Source: Lachnospiraceae bacterium
GTDB taxonomy: Bacteria; Bacillota; Clostridia; Lachnospirales; Lachnospiraceae
Assembly (NCBI GenBank): GCA_024698715.1
Contig: JAILRA010000088.1
Span: 1 to 64,000, forward strand
DNA: 64,000 nt
Reading direction: 5' to 3'
Of the stretch, positions 25,581 to 34,821 are shown piece after piece; position 1 is the first letter of the stretch; every line of letters begins with the position of its first letter. The notes below the pieces were generated by a model that saw only the letters and a program-made list of their open reading frames with translations, made no database searches and had not been told where the DNA came from. A program made the translations under genes and the position numbers.

Positions 25581-26828
25581 TTATCTTTTTCTGAGTGCCT
25601 CTATGGGACTCAGTTTAGCAGCTTTTCTTGCAGGCATGATTCCGAATATTACGCCTATGGACATTGAGAATAATGCTATTCCGATTATAAAGATCGGATT
25701 AAAATCAGCAGCCAGATGCGAACTTGTAAGATTGGTTATAAGGAAGCAAACAAATTCAGCTCCCAGTAATCCGAGAATGATACCTATTATACCGCCGAGA
25801 AGGGATATAGATGCCGCTTCCACGAGGAACTGTGTAAGTACGGAACCCGTTCTTGCCCCGAGTGCTTTTCTGATACCTATTTCCCTGGTCCGTTCGGTAA
25901 CCGAGACCAGCATGATGTTCATAACACCGATACCGCCTACAAAGAGCGAAATTCCCGCAACGAGCATGATAAGAAGCGTAACAAGTGTCAAAGATGAACT
26001 GATCGTTGAAAAAATGGCATTATAGTCGATAACCATTATTGCATTCTCACCGCGGATATCATGTCTTGCTTCAAGTATTGCTCTTGTATGATCCAATACC
26101 ACACTTGCATTATCAGCGTCATCCAGAAGGATTATCATCTGAGGGTATCCGTCTATGAAACCGCTCAAACCTATAGCTTCTATAAAAGAAGTAAAAGGAC
26201 ATTCCGCATGTATGTCAACCTGACCGGTTCCCATCAAAAGATCGCCAAGCTGGTTTGAATTATCGTCTCTTATTCCGATGATCCTGAATGTTCCGCCTCT
26301 CTTGGATGTGTATCCGTAATAAAGATCGATCGTCATGCCTACCGCATTTTCCGTACCGAACATTTTTCTTGCGGAACTTTTATCTATTATGCAGACCTTT
26401 TCGCAATACTCACATTCCTCTTTGGTAAAGTATCTTCCGTAGAGAAGATCGTATTTGGATGCCTCGTTAAGAAGCTCGTTACCGAGTTTGACATTCATCG
26501 AATACGACTTAAGGTCTTTATACGAAGCTTCCCCGTTTAAACTGATCGAAGGTGAAATACCGAGGATATGTTTTTCCTTTTCCATCAGTGCATCTATATC
26601 TTCATCGGTGAATTCCACATCATCCGCTATGCTATACACTTCAAGTGTATTGCCCGCCAGGTTGGACAGTTCGTCGTTGATGGTCTTTTTGAACCCGTTA
26701 CCGAGACTGACTATCGCAACCACCGAAGAAATTCCGATGATTATTCCGAGCATTGTCAGGAAAGCTCTGACTTTATTTGATTTGATGTTAAAAAATGCAA
26801 TTTTGCAATACTCAATAAACTTGCCCAT
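25581..26828 (-). CDS. ABC transporter permease, MacB/FtsX type (second copy)
   Basis: 415 residues with an N-terminal span (KVRAFLTMLGIIIGISSVVA), a large extracytoplasmic MacB_PCD domain (about 45-270) and three C-terminal spans with the FtsX signature GGIGVMNIMLVSVTERTREI. The end ARKAAKLSPIEALRKR is the typical coupling tail. It is paired with the homologous permease three bases upstream; two different permeases suggest a heterodimer driven by the ATPase at 29743. Substrates of such Gram-positive systems are often peptides or drugs. Confidence 0.88.
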   Translation of the reverse strand: MGKFIEYCKIAFFNIKSNKVRAFLTMLGIIIGISSVVAIVSLGNGFKKTINDELSNLAGNTLEVYSIADDVEFTDEDIDALMEKEKHILGISPSISLNGEASYKDLKSYSMNVKLGNELLNEASKYDLLYGRYFTKEECEYCEKVCIIDKSSARKMFGTENAVGMTIDLYYGYTSKRGGTFRIIGIRDDNSNQLGDLLMGTGQVDIHAECPFTSFIEAIGLSGFIDGYPQMIILLDDADNASVVLDHTRAILEARHDIRGENAIMVIDYNAIFSTISSSLTLVTLLIMLVAGISLFVGGIGVMNIMLVSVTERTREIGIRKALGARTGSVLTQFLVEAASISLLGGIIGIILGLLGAEFVCFLITNLTSSHLAADFNPIFIIGIALFSMSIGVIFGIMPARKAAKLSPIEALRKR

Positions 26829-26831
26829 TTT

Positions 26832-28067
26832 TCATTCCTGTCTTAACGCTTCTATAGGACTGAGTGAAGCTGCCTTTTTTGCCGGGAATATTCCGAAGAA
26901 CAATCCGACTGCTGCCGAGAAAGCCGCAGCTCCCAATGCTACAAATATATTTACCGAAATGTGTACCTGCATTTTGGCGATCTTGCTAACCAGAAGACAA
27001 AGTGCTTCGGCTCCGCCGTATCCTATAATAACTCCCAGGACTCCGCCCACAAAAGTTATCATCGCCGCTTCCGCAAGGAACTGTGTCATTATAGAACCCG
27101 TCCTGGCACCGAGTGCTTTTCTGATACCGATCTCCGCAGTTCTCTCGGTAACGGATACAAGCATTATGTTCATAACACCGATACCGCCTACCATAAGTGA
27201 GATCGCCGAAACGAATCCGATAAAAAGCGTTATATATCCGATGACCTGATTGATCTTTTCCATATATGAATCAAATGAATCTATATGGAACGCTTCCTCA
27301 CCTCTTACATTATGTCTGGCCTCGAGGATCGTAACTATACGCTTCAGGGTATTGTTGATATCCTTGGATTCCGAGGAGATGAGCATCGAATAGAGATCGT
27401 CGAGCGGCCATGTTTCACCGGTTTCTTTCACGTAGTTTTTATAAGGAACCTCCAGTTTGACCAGTCTGGTCTCGCCGTTCAAACTGTTCACCATATTCAT
27501 GAGCTGGGAATCTTTGGCTTTTCTGACACCGATGATCCTGTATTCCATTTCATAGCCCCAGAGATCCACTATAAAATACTGTCCTACCACATCGGTACTT
27601 CCGAAGAACGCTTTTGCTCCGACTTCGTCGATGACGGCTACATTATCGCCTCTCTCGCACTCTTCCTCGGTAAAATATCTTCCGTGAAGCATTCCTTCTA
27701 CCGCATAATACTCATATGTTTCGTTTACCATGTAATAGTCTACGTCGAATTCACCTTTAACGGACTGGGAAACACCGCGGTAATACTCTTCTATGCTGCA
27801 CACTTTCAGGTCGTCGATATTCTCTTTTATGTAGTTGATATCATCTATGGTCAATCTTTCTTCGCCGGAAGCATAAATGTAAGTCTGTCCCCTGAAAAGA
27901 TCTCCCAAAGAGCCGTCCAGTGCATTTTTTACACCGCTTCCGAGTCCGGTTATCATTATGACGGAAGAAATACCGATAATGATTCCGAGCATAGTCAGAA
28001 ATGTTCTGCCCTTGTTTGATGTAATACTCTTATATGCAATTTTTACATATTCCAAAAACTGTCCCAT
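26832..28067 (-). CDS. ABC transporter permease, MacB/FtsX type (first copy)
   Basis: 411 residues with the same plan as its neighbour: first span at about 20-40, extracytoplasmic MacB_PCD domain, and spans at about 285, 335 and 375 with GGIGVMNIMLVSVTERTAEI and an AKKAASLSPIEALRQE tail. The first and last 40 residues are nearly identical to the second copy while the middle differs, as expected for an old tandem duplication with diverged substrate-facing domains. Confidence 0.88.
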   Translation of the reverse strand: MGQFLEYVKIAYKSITSNKGRTFLTMLGIIIGISSVIMITGLGSGVKNALDGSLGDLFRGQTYIYASGEERLTIDDINYIKENIDDLKVCSIEEYYRGVSQSVKGEFDVDYYMVNETYEYYAVEGMLHGRYFTEEECERGDNVAVIDEVGAKAFFGSTDVVGQYFIVDLWGYEMEYRIIGVRKAKDSQLMNMVNSLNGETRLVKLEVPYKNYVKETGETWPLDDLYSMLISSESKDINNTLKRIVTILEARHNVRGEEAFHIDSFDSYMEKINQVIGYITLFIGFVSAISLMVGGIGVMNIMLVSVTERTAEIGIRKALGARTGSIMTQFLAEAAMITFVGGVLGVIIGYGGAEALCLLVSKIAKMQVHISVNIFVALGAAAFSAAVGLFFGIFPAKKAASLSPIEALRQE

Positions 28068-28097
28068 TTATTTATCCGCTTTATTATGCTTTATGTA

Positions 28098-29750
28098 TTA
28101 ATTCGTAGTGATCGTTATGCCGGCATTTCCAAGACCGCCGCCCATAAGTCCGTTCATCTGTCCTTCTTCCACGGGAACAACCACTGCGCCCTCTACAACG
28201 GCTGAAGTAACATATGTTACGACTCTGTCATTTTTATCTATTCCGTCGATAATCTGAGAACGGTCCTCGGAGGATATTCCGATCGTTACCGGTTTCTTTA
28301 CAACGGTATTCATATCATCGATAACATATACAAAGAATCCGTCTGAATCCACATTGATAGCTTCTGAAGGAAGTGTGAGACATGAATCTTCATGTGCCGT
28401 GATGATGACATTCTTTGCTTCGATCCCAAGGAAGATATCATCATCGGGATTCGTTATCCTAATGATGGCGGATACGCTTGTACTTCCGTTGCCTGCGATC
28501 GCAACTCTTGCGATCCTTGAGATCTCGCCTTCATATTCCTTGTCGAGAATGTTTACCTGAACCTTCTGACCTTCTTTAATCTTGCTTAAATCCTTTTTAC
28601 CGATCGATACGGCAACGCTTACTTCGTCAAGGCTTGAAAACTCAATGATCTCAGATCCTGTCAGGGAAGTCGTCATGCCTTCGCTTACAAATGAATTTGT
28701 GACAATACCGTCAAAAGGAGCTACAAGGCATCCGTTTTCGTATTTGAGTATCTCTTCGTATTCGCTTCCGGATTTTAATGTATTGAGTTCACCCTGAAGC
28801 TGAAGGTTTTCTCTGTCGTAATTGTTTCCCGAAGCCTGCTTGTAAGATTCAACCTGTGACTTTGCCGATTCGAGTTTTCCTTTTGCTTCGGCAAGATCTG
28901 CTTTTGCTTCGGCAAGTGATTCCGTCTTGTCGGAGAGCATTTTCCTTACATTCTCGATAACCTGCTGTGAATATGCTATCTTGGCACGCAGTTCCTTTAC
29001 TTCGGGTTTGTTCTCAAACTCCATTCTCGCTTTTTCGGCTTCAGCCTGTGACATGTCATCATATCCTACTTCGAGTTTAAAAGCTATCCACAGTTTCTCG
29101 ATCTCATTTTCACAGAATGCTATATTGCCCTGTTCCAGAGCGATCTGTGTCTGAACATCCTTGTCGAGCTGGTTCATCGCACCCTTTTCGTCGTAATTGT
29201 CTACGATCGCCTGCTTGGAATTGACTTCTGCCTGATACTTGGAAACATCCGCCTGTGCCTGTGCGAGTTTGCTCAGTGAATTGTCATTGCTCGCAACACT
29301 GCTCTGATAATTGTTTTCCGTGATCTTATCGTTCAACTCAACCGTTTTAAGAGCCAGTTCATAGGATTCCTTGTCGAATTTGATGATCGGATCTCCCTTT
29401 TTAACGAATGTTCCGACCTCAACCACGCTTTCAACCTTTATGGCTGCCGGTGAATAAAAATGCTGAATATTGTCACTCTGAACCGTTCCGTTTATCTTAA
29501 CTTCCTGAGTGATCTCTTCCTCTTCGGCATGTGTAAAATTAACCATCTGTCCCATTGCCTTTTTGGAGCTTATGATGCCTATGATGACTCCGGCGATCAC
29601 AAGTACCACAACCAGTGCTACGGCTGCGAATGCAACTCTGATGATTATCTTCTTTCTTTTTGCTTTTTTTCTTTTCTGTGCAGCAGCTTCAAGCTGTGCA
29701 TCAAGATCCTCTCTGTCGAGTGAAAGTGTTCCCTGTTGTTTCTTACTCAT
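28098..29750 (-). CDS. HlyD/MacA-type membrane-fusion adaptor
   Basis: 550 residues. A short cytoplasmic basic segment and one span (about 35-60) precede a lipoyl-like half motif (VVEVGTFVKKGDPIIKFD), then a long coiled coil (about 130-310, rich in Gln, Lys, Glu) and the second half with beta-barrel. The tail is Gly/Met-rich. In Gram-positives such adaptors (YknX-like) work with separate ATPase and permeases. The start is ATG 29750 with GGAGA upstream; its ATGAGTAA overlaps the ATPase stop. Confidence 0.87.
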   Translation of the reverse strand: MSKKQQGTLSLDREDLDAQLEAAAQKRKKAKRKKIIIRVAFAAVALVVVLVIAGVIIGIISSKKAMGQMVNFTHAEEEEITQEVKINGTVQSDNIQHFYSPAAIKVESVVEVGTFVKKGDPIIKFDKESYELALKTVELNDKITENNYQSSVASNDNSLSKLAQAQADVSKYQAEVNSKQAIVDNYDEKGAMNQLDKDVQTQIALEQGNIAFCENEIEKLWIAFKLEVGYDDMSQAEAEKARMEFENKPEVKELRAKIAYSQQVIENVRKMLSDKTESLAEAKADLAEAKGKLESAKSQVESYKQASGNNYDRENLQLQGELNTLKSGSEYEEILKYENGCLVAPFDGIVTNSFVSEGMTTSLTGSEIIEFSSLDEVSVAVSIGKKDLSKIKEGQKVQVNILDKEYEGEISRIARVAIAGNGSTSVSAIIRITNPDDDIFLGIEAKNVIITAHEDSCLTLPSEAINVDSDGFFVYVIDDMNTVVKKPVTIGISSEDRSQIIDGIDKNDRVVTYVTSAVVEGAVVVPVEEGQMNGLMGGGLGNAGITITTN

Positions 29751-30669
29751 CTTTGTTATCTCCATTCAAATGTAAATCAATATTATTCTCTTCCGTAATT
29801 TCCGTATCATAATCGTCTTCAAACTTTTCGGCATTCCTTTCGGAATCGTTTTCCGAGACGATCATTTCAGGGTCCGGATCTGTTTTCGCATCATAATCCG
29901 ATTTATCATTCTCCTCAATATCGGAATCGTAAATTATCGAACTGCCTCTGATCTCGCGGGCAATATCTTCTCTGCTCATATTACCGTCGTTGGAAGAATC
30001 CGATGTGATCTTTCCGTCTTCTATATGAACGATCCTTTCGGCATTTGCGGCTATATCGTTATCATGCGTGATGATTATTACCGTTCTGCCTTCGGAATGA
30101 AGATTCTTCAGGATATTCATTATTTCTTTGGTCGAATGGGAATCCAGGTTTCCTGTAGGTTCGTCCGCAAGTATCACGGGCGGTGCCTGTGCAATCGCCC
30201 TCGCTATCGCAACTCTCTGCTGCTGACCGCCGGACATCTCGGAAGGCTTGTGGTCCATTCTGTTTTCAAGACCTACTTTTCTGAGTGCTTCCCTTGCGAG
30301 ATTTCCTCTCTCCCTTTTGGAAATTCCTCTGTATATGAGAGGAAGCTCCACATTTTCGAAAGCCGTAAGATTATTGATAAGATTGAAGCCCTGAAATATG
30401 AAACCTATTTCTTTGTTTCTTATATCAGAAAGCTCGTCATCCGTCATTATAGAAACGTCAGAGCCGTGCAACAGATATATTCCGCTGGTCGGAACATCCA
30501 GGCACCCGAGCATGTTCATGAGTGTGGATTTTCCCGAACCGGAATGTCCGATTATCGCCACGAACTCGTTTTCCCCAATGGAAAGCGATACGTGGTCGAG
30601 AGCTCTGACTTCATTTTCACCCGGATTGTAAATCTTACACATATTCCTGATCTCAATTAATGAAGCCAT
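29743..30669 (-). CDS. ABC transporter ATPase, MacB/LolD type, with acidic tail
   Basis: 308 residues. Residues 1-225 are a complete ATPase with Walker A GHSGSGKST (about 40), Q loop FQGFNL, signature MSGGQQQRVAIARA, Walker B VILADEPTGNLD and switch THD. It lacks its own permease domain, unlike Gram-negative MacB. The last 80 or so residues are unusually acidic (Asp/Glu/Ser/Asn rich) and have no obvious family; they could be disordered or dock the adaptor. AAAGGAG precedes the start, 17 bp after the ABC-2 permease gene. Confidence 0.9.
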   Translation of the reverse strand: MASLIEIRNMCKIYNPGENEVRALDHVSLSIGENEFVAIIGHSGSGKSTLMNMLGCLDVPTSGIYLLHGSDVSIMTDDELSDIRNKEIGFIFQGFNLINNLTAFENVELPLIYRGISKRERGNLAREALRKVGLENRMDHKPSEMSGGQQQRVAIARAIAQAPPVILADEPTGNLDSHSTKEIMNILKNLHSEGRTVIIITHDNDIAANAERIVHIEDGKITSDSSNDGNMSREDIAREIRGSSIIYDSDIEENDKSDYDAKTDPDPEMIVSENDSERNAEKFEDDYDTEITEENNIDLHLNGDNKDE

Positions 30670-30686
30670 TTTAAAACTCCTTTATA

Positions 30687-31358
30687 TCAAAAACTTTTAT
30701 GTTTGATTATTCGCATGCTCAAAAGCATGGATATAAAATATATTGCCAGAAGAATAACTACTATCCCTGCCGAGATCAATATCGATTTCGGTCCGATCTC
30801 AACCTGAGTGATCGCAATTGTAACGTCATCGACGATCTCCACGTTTTCTATCTTGGTCATCATGATAAGCGGAGGTACGAGAGCCGCTATGATGAACGAT
30901 ATGATACCCGCCACTGCCAGCGAAACCACCCTGCCTTTCGTGGTCCCGAATTTAATGTTCAGCGGGATCATGAGCGAGGGAAGCAAAAACAAAAATATAC
31001 CGAACGAAAGCGAAGTGAACTCAAACGGACTTTTCTTAAAAACAAAACTGTTTATGCAGATGATCAGAACACTGATAAAATATCCGATGAATCCGCAGAC
31101 GGATGTGAAAAAATATTTTTCAACAACATATTCCCTTCTTGAAACAGGCATGGTCATCAGATAGGAAACGGTGTTGTTTTTCTCGTCGTATCCGCATGTC
31201 GATATCGCAAGACCCGTACAGCAGATGGTAAAATAGGCCACCATGAAATCCGAATCCATATCGAAGATCAGTCCGAGTATCGAGAACAGGACCATCAGGA
31301 TGATTATGAATTTGTTTTGCAGGATCAGTTTGAGATCCTTGATGATCAAACCTTTCAT
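30687..31358 (-). CDS. ABC-2 type permease
   Basis: 223 residues with six hydrophobic spans, starting MKGLIIKDLKLILQNK, as in YtrC/BcrB-like permeases of Gram-positive ABC-2 exporters. DEKNNTVSYLMTMPVSRREYV between spans 2 and 3 is a typical segment. It overlaps the ATPase gene by four bases, so it is translated with it. The pair is probably involved in resistance to or export of a membrane-active compound. Confidence 0.85.
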   Translation of the reverse strand: MKGLIIKDLKLILQNKFIIILMVLFSILGLIFDMDSDFMVAYFTICCTGLAISTCGYDEKNNTVSYLMTMPVSRREYVVEKYFFTSVCGFIGYFISVLIICINSFVFKKSPFEFTSLSFGIFLFLLPSLMIPLNIKFGTTKGRVVSLAVAGIISFIIAALVPPLIMMTKIENVEIVDDVTIAITQVEIGPKSILISAGIVVILLAIYFISMLLSMRIIKHKSF

Positions 31359-32206
31359 AATCTCTCTCCTTTATACAGGATGAGCATGAGTTCATCCAGA
31401 TTCATTTTTTCGACCACCATTGAAGGATAATTTTCAAGATAATAGTCCTTTTTATCGGTCAGGCATTCGTATCCGTAACTCTCTTTTCTGTGTGCGATGA
31501 TGTACTGTTTATCCAGTTTTTCAAAATCTTCATCCAGAACCTTCAGCGATGCATATTCGAAAAGCAGTCTGTCGGTATCGTCATGAAGGATCACTTCTCC
31601 GTTGTTGATCACATATATGTCATCGCAGAGTTTTTCGATATCCGAAGATATGTGAGAGCTGATGACTATGGATCTTTCTTCGTCCTTTTCCATATATTCG
31701 CGCAGTTCCGCAAGTATTTCTTCTCTGGAAACCACATCGAGACCCGCCGTGGGTTCATCAAGTACCAGGAGTTTGCTGTCATGCGAAAGTGCTGTGATCA
31801 TCTTGATCTTCGCCCTCATTCCGCCTGAAAGCTCATTGATCCTTTTATCAGGGGAAATATCATGCTGTGCGATCTTTTTATCAAAGAATTCTTCATCGAA
31901 CGTATCGTATGAAGCCTTTAATATTCCCTTTATTTCCTTAACCTTCAGTATTTCCGGAAGGAATGAATCCGTCATCACGCATCCGATCTTCGCCTTGTCT
32001 TTGTTGGTGAAATCACCGATCTTTTTGCCGTCTATGATTATCTCGCCTTCGTCGGGTTCCGCCAGACCGAGAATGGTTTTAAAAGTCGTACTCTTTCCCG
32101 CACCGTTGGCTCCGAGCAGTCCCGTTATCACTCCGGAGGGCACTTCCATGGAAATATTCAGTCTGAAATTCTTATATTTCTTAACTACGTTTTTTACCTC
32201 AAGCAT
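31355..32206 (-). CDS. ABC transporter ATPase (YtrB-like)
   Basis: 283 residues. Walker A is GANGAGKST (about 34), signature INELSGGMRAKIKMI, Walker B LLVLDEPTAGLD and H loop SSHIS. The C-terminal 70 residues are the usual extension of drug-type ABC ATPases. The gene follows the GntR regulator by four bases and overlaps its permease, the classic regulator-ATPase-permease layout of ytr-type operons. Confidence 0.9.
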   Translation of the reverse strand: MLEVKNVVKKYKNFRLNISMEVPSGVITGLLGANGAGKSTTFKTILGLAEPDEGEIIIDGKKIGDFTNKDKAKIGCVMTDSFLPEILKVKEIKGILKASYDTFDEEFFDKKIAQHDISPDKRINELSGGMRAKIKMITALSHDSKLLVLDEPTAGLDVVSREEILAELREYMEKDEERSIVISSHISSDIEKLCDDIYVINNGEVILHDDTDRLLFEYASLKVLDEDFEKLDKQYIIAHRKESYGYECLTDKKDYYLENYPSMVVEKMNLDELMLILYKGERL

Positions 32207-32210
32207 ACGA

Positions 32211-32591
32211 TCAACCCCCGTTATCCTCGGTAAGCATTTCGAACATTTCCTTTAGATCTGCTTTCGGGATCATATAGCGTTCGGCTTTATCGCAGGCTTC
32301 TTTTAAACTGTCTTCAACTTCTTTTATCTGGTTTTCTCTTATATATTCGGAATTGCTTCCCGATACATACGTACCCTTGCCGTGAACCGTAATTACAAAA
32401 CCCTCGGATTCAAGTTCGTCATACGCTTTTTTTACGGTAAGCGCACTGATGTTCAGATCCCTGGATAAAGCCCTTACCGAAGGAAGCGGATCGTTTTCGT
32501 TCAGAACCGAAGCCGCGATCTGCGCTTTTATCTGCTGGATAATCTGTGTATAAATTGGAATCATCGAAGAATTGTTTATAATTATCTTCAC
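32211..32591 (-). CDS. GntR-family regulator, YtrA type
   Basis: 126 residues. The winged helix covers about 10-75 (PLPSVRALSRDLNISALTVK ... GKGTYVSG), followed by a short helical dimerisation tail instead of a large ligand domain, which marks the YtrA subfamily. The frame opens with GTG at 32591; an internal ATG nine codons later has no ribosome site, so GTG is preferred. It sits first in a seven-gene transporter operon and its promoter is full of repeats, so it is likely the repressor of the whole set. Confidence 0.88.
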   Translation of the reverse strand: MKIIINNSSMIPIYTQIIQQIKAQIAASVLNENDPLPSVRALSRDLNISALTVKKAYDELESEGFVITVHGKGTYVSGSNSEYIRENQIKEVEDSLKEACDKAERYMIPKADLKEMFEMLTEDNGG

Positions 32592-32612
32592 GGCCCGTCT
32601 GCCTTTCCGCTA

Positions 32613-32678
32613 ACTGTTATACATCAATAAACACCTTATAACAGTAAACACTATATAACAGTGTTAAACACTTGTCAA
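32613..32678 (-). promoter_or_regulatory. Promoter and operator repeats of the GntR operon
   Basis: On the minus strand, TTGACA (32678-32673), a 17-bp spacer and TATAGT (32655-32650) form a strong promoter. The spacer is filled by the 13-bp palindrome AGTGTTTAACACT (32672-32660). ACTGTTATA begins two successive units (32662-32654 and 32645-32637), each followed by AGTGTTT or GGTGTTT, and an inverted copy TATAACAGT lies at 32621-32613. This is the arrangement expected for tight autoregulation. Confidence 0.75.
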
Positions 32679-32725
32679 TATATTTTTTAAAATTTCAGAC
32701 AAAAGCGGGTTTTTCACCTGTGCAT

Positions 32726-32781
32726 AAAAAGGGGATGACTTAAGTCCCGGCTTTTTCAACAGCCGGAACAAAACCATCCCC
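32726..32781 (-). terminator. Terminator after the zinc-ribbon protein pair
   Basis: On the minus strand GGGGATG pairs with CATCCCC, an inner stem CCGGCT/AGCCGG adds to it, and five T follow. It ends the transcript of the genes at 32819-34664. Confidence 0.75.
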
Positions 32782-32818
32782 ACCTGGTCTTATAAAATTG
32801 TAATCCCTCGTTATTCGT

Positions 32819-33055
32819 TTATCTTTTATTATCGGTGTTTTTTTCCTCTTTCGTTTTAATGTAAAAATCGGAAACTCTGCTGTGGATCCTGATATTTTTG
32901 AACTTACAGTCAAACTCCGATCCGGCAAGACCGAATTCATCTTCTTCATCGTTTTTCTTATCGGAAGGTGCGGATGTCAGTTTTGCCAGAAAGTAGACCG
33001 AAACAAATGCCGCAAAAAAAGCAAGGAACAGACTACATATTATAACTGTCGGCAA
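32819..33055 (-). CDS. Small single-span membrane protein
   Basis: 78 residues: one N-terminal span (about 3-26) and a highly charged cytoplasmic tail (DKKNDEEDEFG, KTKEEKNTDNKR). No family recognised. The start codon is TTG at 33055: an unusually perfect AGGAGGTGA site lies five bases upstream and no ATG is available in that position. The first 23 bases overlap the end of the zinc-ribbon gene, so the two are translationally coupled and may form a complex. Confidence 0.65.
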   Translation of the reverse strand: MPTVIICSLFLAFFAAFVSVYFLAKLTSAPSDKKNDEEDEFGLAGSEFDCKFKNIRIHSRVSDFYIKTKEEKNTDNKR

Positions 33056-34664
33056 TTACGTCACCTCCTCTTTTCTTTAAATACGGCGGTTTTCTCGTCG
33101 AGAGTTCGTTATGATATCTGATCAGATCCATAACCGTCACGAAACAGCCGATGCATATGAAAACGCCTCCCGCAAGGACCGCATATGCGTATGAATAAGC
33201 CAGAAGCATGATCAGCGTGGTAATGACAAGCGAAGCGACCCCGACCAGAATTCCGTAAAAATTCGAAGTGTTCTTAAGACTTATGCTCCTGATAAAACCT
33301 ATCAGCGCCAGAACTATATTTCCTACGATAAATATCATTTTGGTTATCAGCGAAAAATAATCGGAGATACCGAACACCGATGTGAAACTCCAGATATAGA
33401 TCCCCACAATGACGATATACATTGCAAAAGTTATGATATCGGTTTTATATATATTGTAAAAATTCTTTAAGCTTTTGTGTTTCTCTTTGTTTTTTATATA
33501 AACAACACCGTATTTTCTGTAAAATTTTCCGGCATCTTCCGAATCGGTTTCAATGATCTGCATCCGTTTGATCTCAAAATAATACAGCACAAAAACAAAT
33601 GCGGATAAAAGAAGCATAAGATCCATGAAAACAAACGGGGCGCGTTCCCAAAAAAGGAAGAACAGATATGCCGAAGGAACGAAAAATACCAGCGTAGCCA
33701 GAAGGACCGCGATCAGATATTTCATAATGGATACCGGCAGATCCGAAGCAGCCTTTCCCGTCTGACCATTAACCGTTACATAAGCCACTTTTTTGTTCTG
33801 CTTAAACGATAAAAACCATACGGGGAAAAGTGCTTTTTTTGCCTCCACGGTCGTATTGAACTGTTCGGTAGCCTGATCGTTTGAAAGATAGACCTTAACA
33901 TTGCTGAACTCGCCTCTGGCGGCTTCGCCCTGAAGCACTTCTCTTGCCACTTCATTGGCGATCTTTATCGGTTCATGTTCGTAAACCTTTGACGGAACAT
34001 CGGAAACATCCGCATAAAAACCGCTTAAGTATGAGGGATAGAATTTCTTTTTCTCTTTTATATGGAAAGGTGCGATCCTTTCACTCAGATCATCGGAAAA
34101 ATTATATGAGGCATCCTTGCAGATACCCGTGAATTTACCTCTTACCATTCCGTTGATCGAGTAAAAACTGCTCATCGATCCGGTCTGTTCGTCATATCTT
34201 TCCGTACCCGTCACGTCAAACATATTGCTGTCCTGAGTAACCTCATAACACCAGTACGGCATATATATGGCTTTAAATTTGTCGAGCTGGGAATCCTTTC
34301 TGAATTCACTCGGAGCAAAGATCGCTTTTTTTGTGATCTTTTTGTATTCCTCGATACATTCAGCCTTTGTCTTCGTAAAAGGAATGATATAACTCGGTTT
34401 CTTTTCTTTTGAAATTCTGGAAGTCAGAACGGTGGAAGAAGAACAGTAAGTACAAAAACTCGATGCCTCGTTATCTTCGCACATGATGGCTGCTCCGCAC
34501 TGGGGACATGTGAACACCGTAGTTTCGAAATAATCATAGTCCACGCTGTCGTTTTCTTTTGTCACGTTTTCCGGATCAAAAGAAGACTGGCAGTGTTTAC
34601 ATACAAGTTTTCCCGACTTAATGTCATATATTATGTTTCCGCCGCAGTTTTTACAGGCAAACAA
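33033..34664 (-). CDS. Zinc-ribbon membrane protein
   Basis: 543 residues. Two or three zinc ribbons open the protein (CKNCGG..CKHC at 4-23; CPQCGA..CTYC at about 54-75). A soluble region of about 220 residues follows (AIYMPYWCYEV motif), and then two groups of hydrophobic spans (about 315-375 and 415-520). Such proteins are usually named TFIIB-type zinc ribbon-containing proteins and have no known role. The start codon is TTG at 34664, with AAGGAGG seven to eight bases upstream and no in-frame ATG close by. A small membrane protein overlaps its 3' end. Confidence 0.75.
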   Translation of the reverse strand: MFACKNCGGNIIYDIKSGKLVCKHCQSSFDPENVTKENDSVDYDYFETTVFTCPQCGAAIMCEDNEASSFCTYCSSSTVLTSRISKEKKPSYIIPFTKTKAECIEEYKKITKKAIFAPSEFRKDSQLDKFKAIYMPYWCYEVTQDSNMFDVTGTERYDEQTGSMSSFYSINGMVRGKFTGICKDASYNFSDDLSERIAPFHIKEKKKFYPSYLSGFYADVSDVPSKVYEHEPIKIANEVAREVLQGEAARGEFSNVKVYLSNDQATEQFNTTVEAKKALFPVWFLSFKQNKKVAYVTVNGQTGKAASDLPVSIMKYLIAVLLATLVFFVPSAYLFFLFWERAPFVFMDLMLLLSAFVFVLYYFEIKRMQIIETDSEDAGKFYRKYGVVYIKNKEKHKSLKNFYNIYKTDIITFAMYIVIVGIYIWSFTSVFGISDYFSLITKMIFIVGNIVLALIGFIRSISLKNTSNFYGILVGVASLVITTLIMLLAYSYAYAVLAGGVFICIGCFVTVMDLIRYHNELSTRKPPYLKKRGGDVIADSYNM

Positions 34665-34821
34665 TGAAATGCCTCCTTCCGTAAGGAATCTTTAACAATC
34701 TGATAATTATAATACTAATCCGGGATCGCCTTTTACATGATGATTTGCGAAAAATAACACGCCGTATCTTTCGAACCAAAGATCGGCAGACCGGAAAAAA
34801 TCAATGGTTGAAATATCTGCA

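Noticed and set aside
28098..29750. Gram-negative MacA of a tripartite pump
   Set aside because: No outer-membrane partner is present, the ATPase and permeases are separate, and the setting is Gram-positive; it is better seen as a YknX-like adaptor.
32740..32949. Small minus-strand open frame overlapping the small membrane protein
   Set aside because: It runs through the terminator hairpin at 32726-32781 and has no ribosome site; the other frame has a perfect one.
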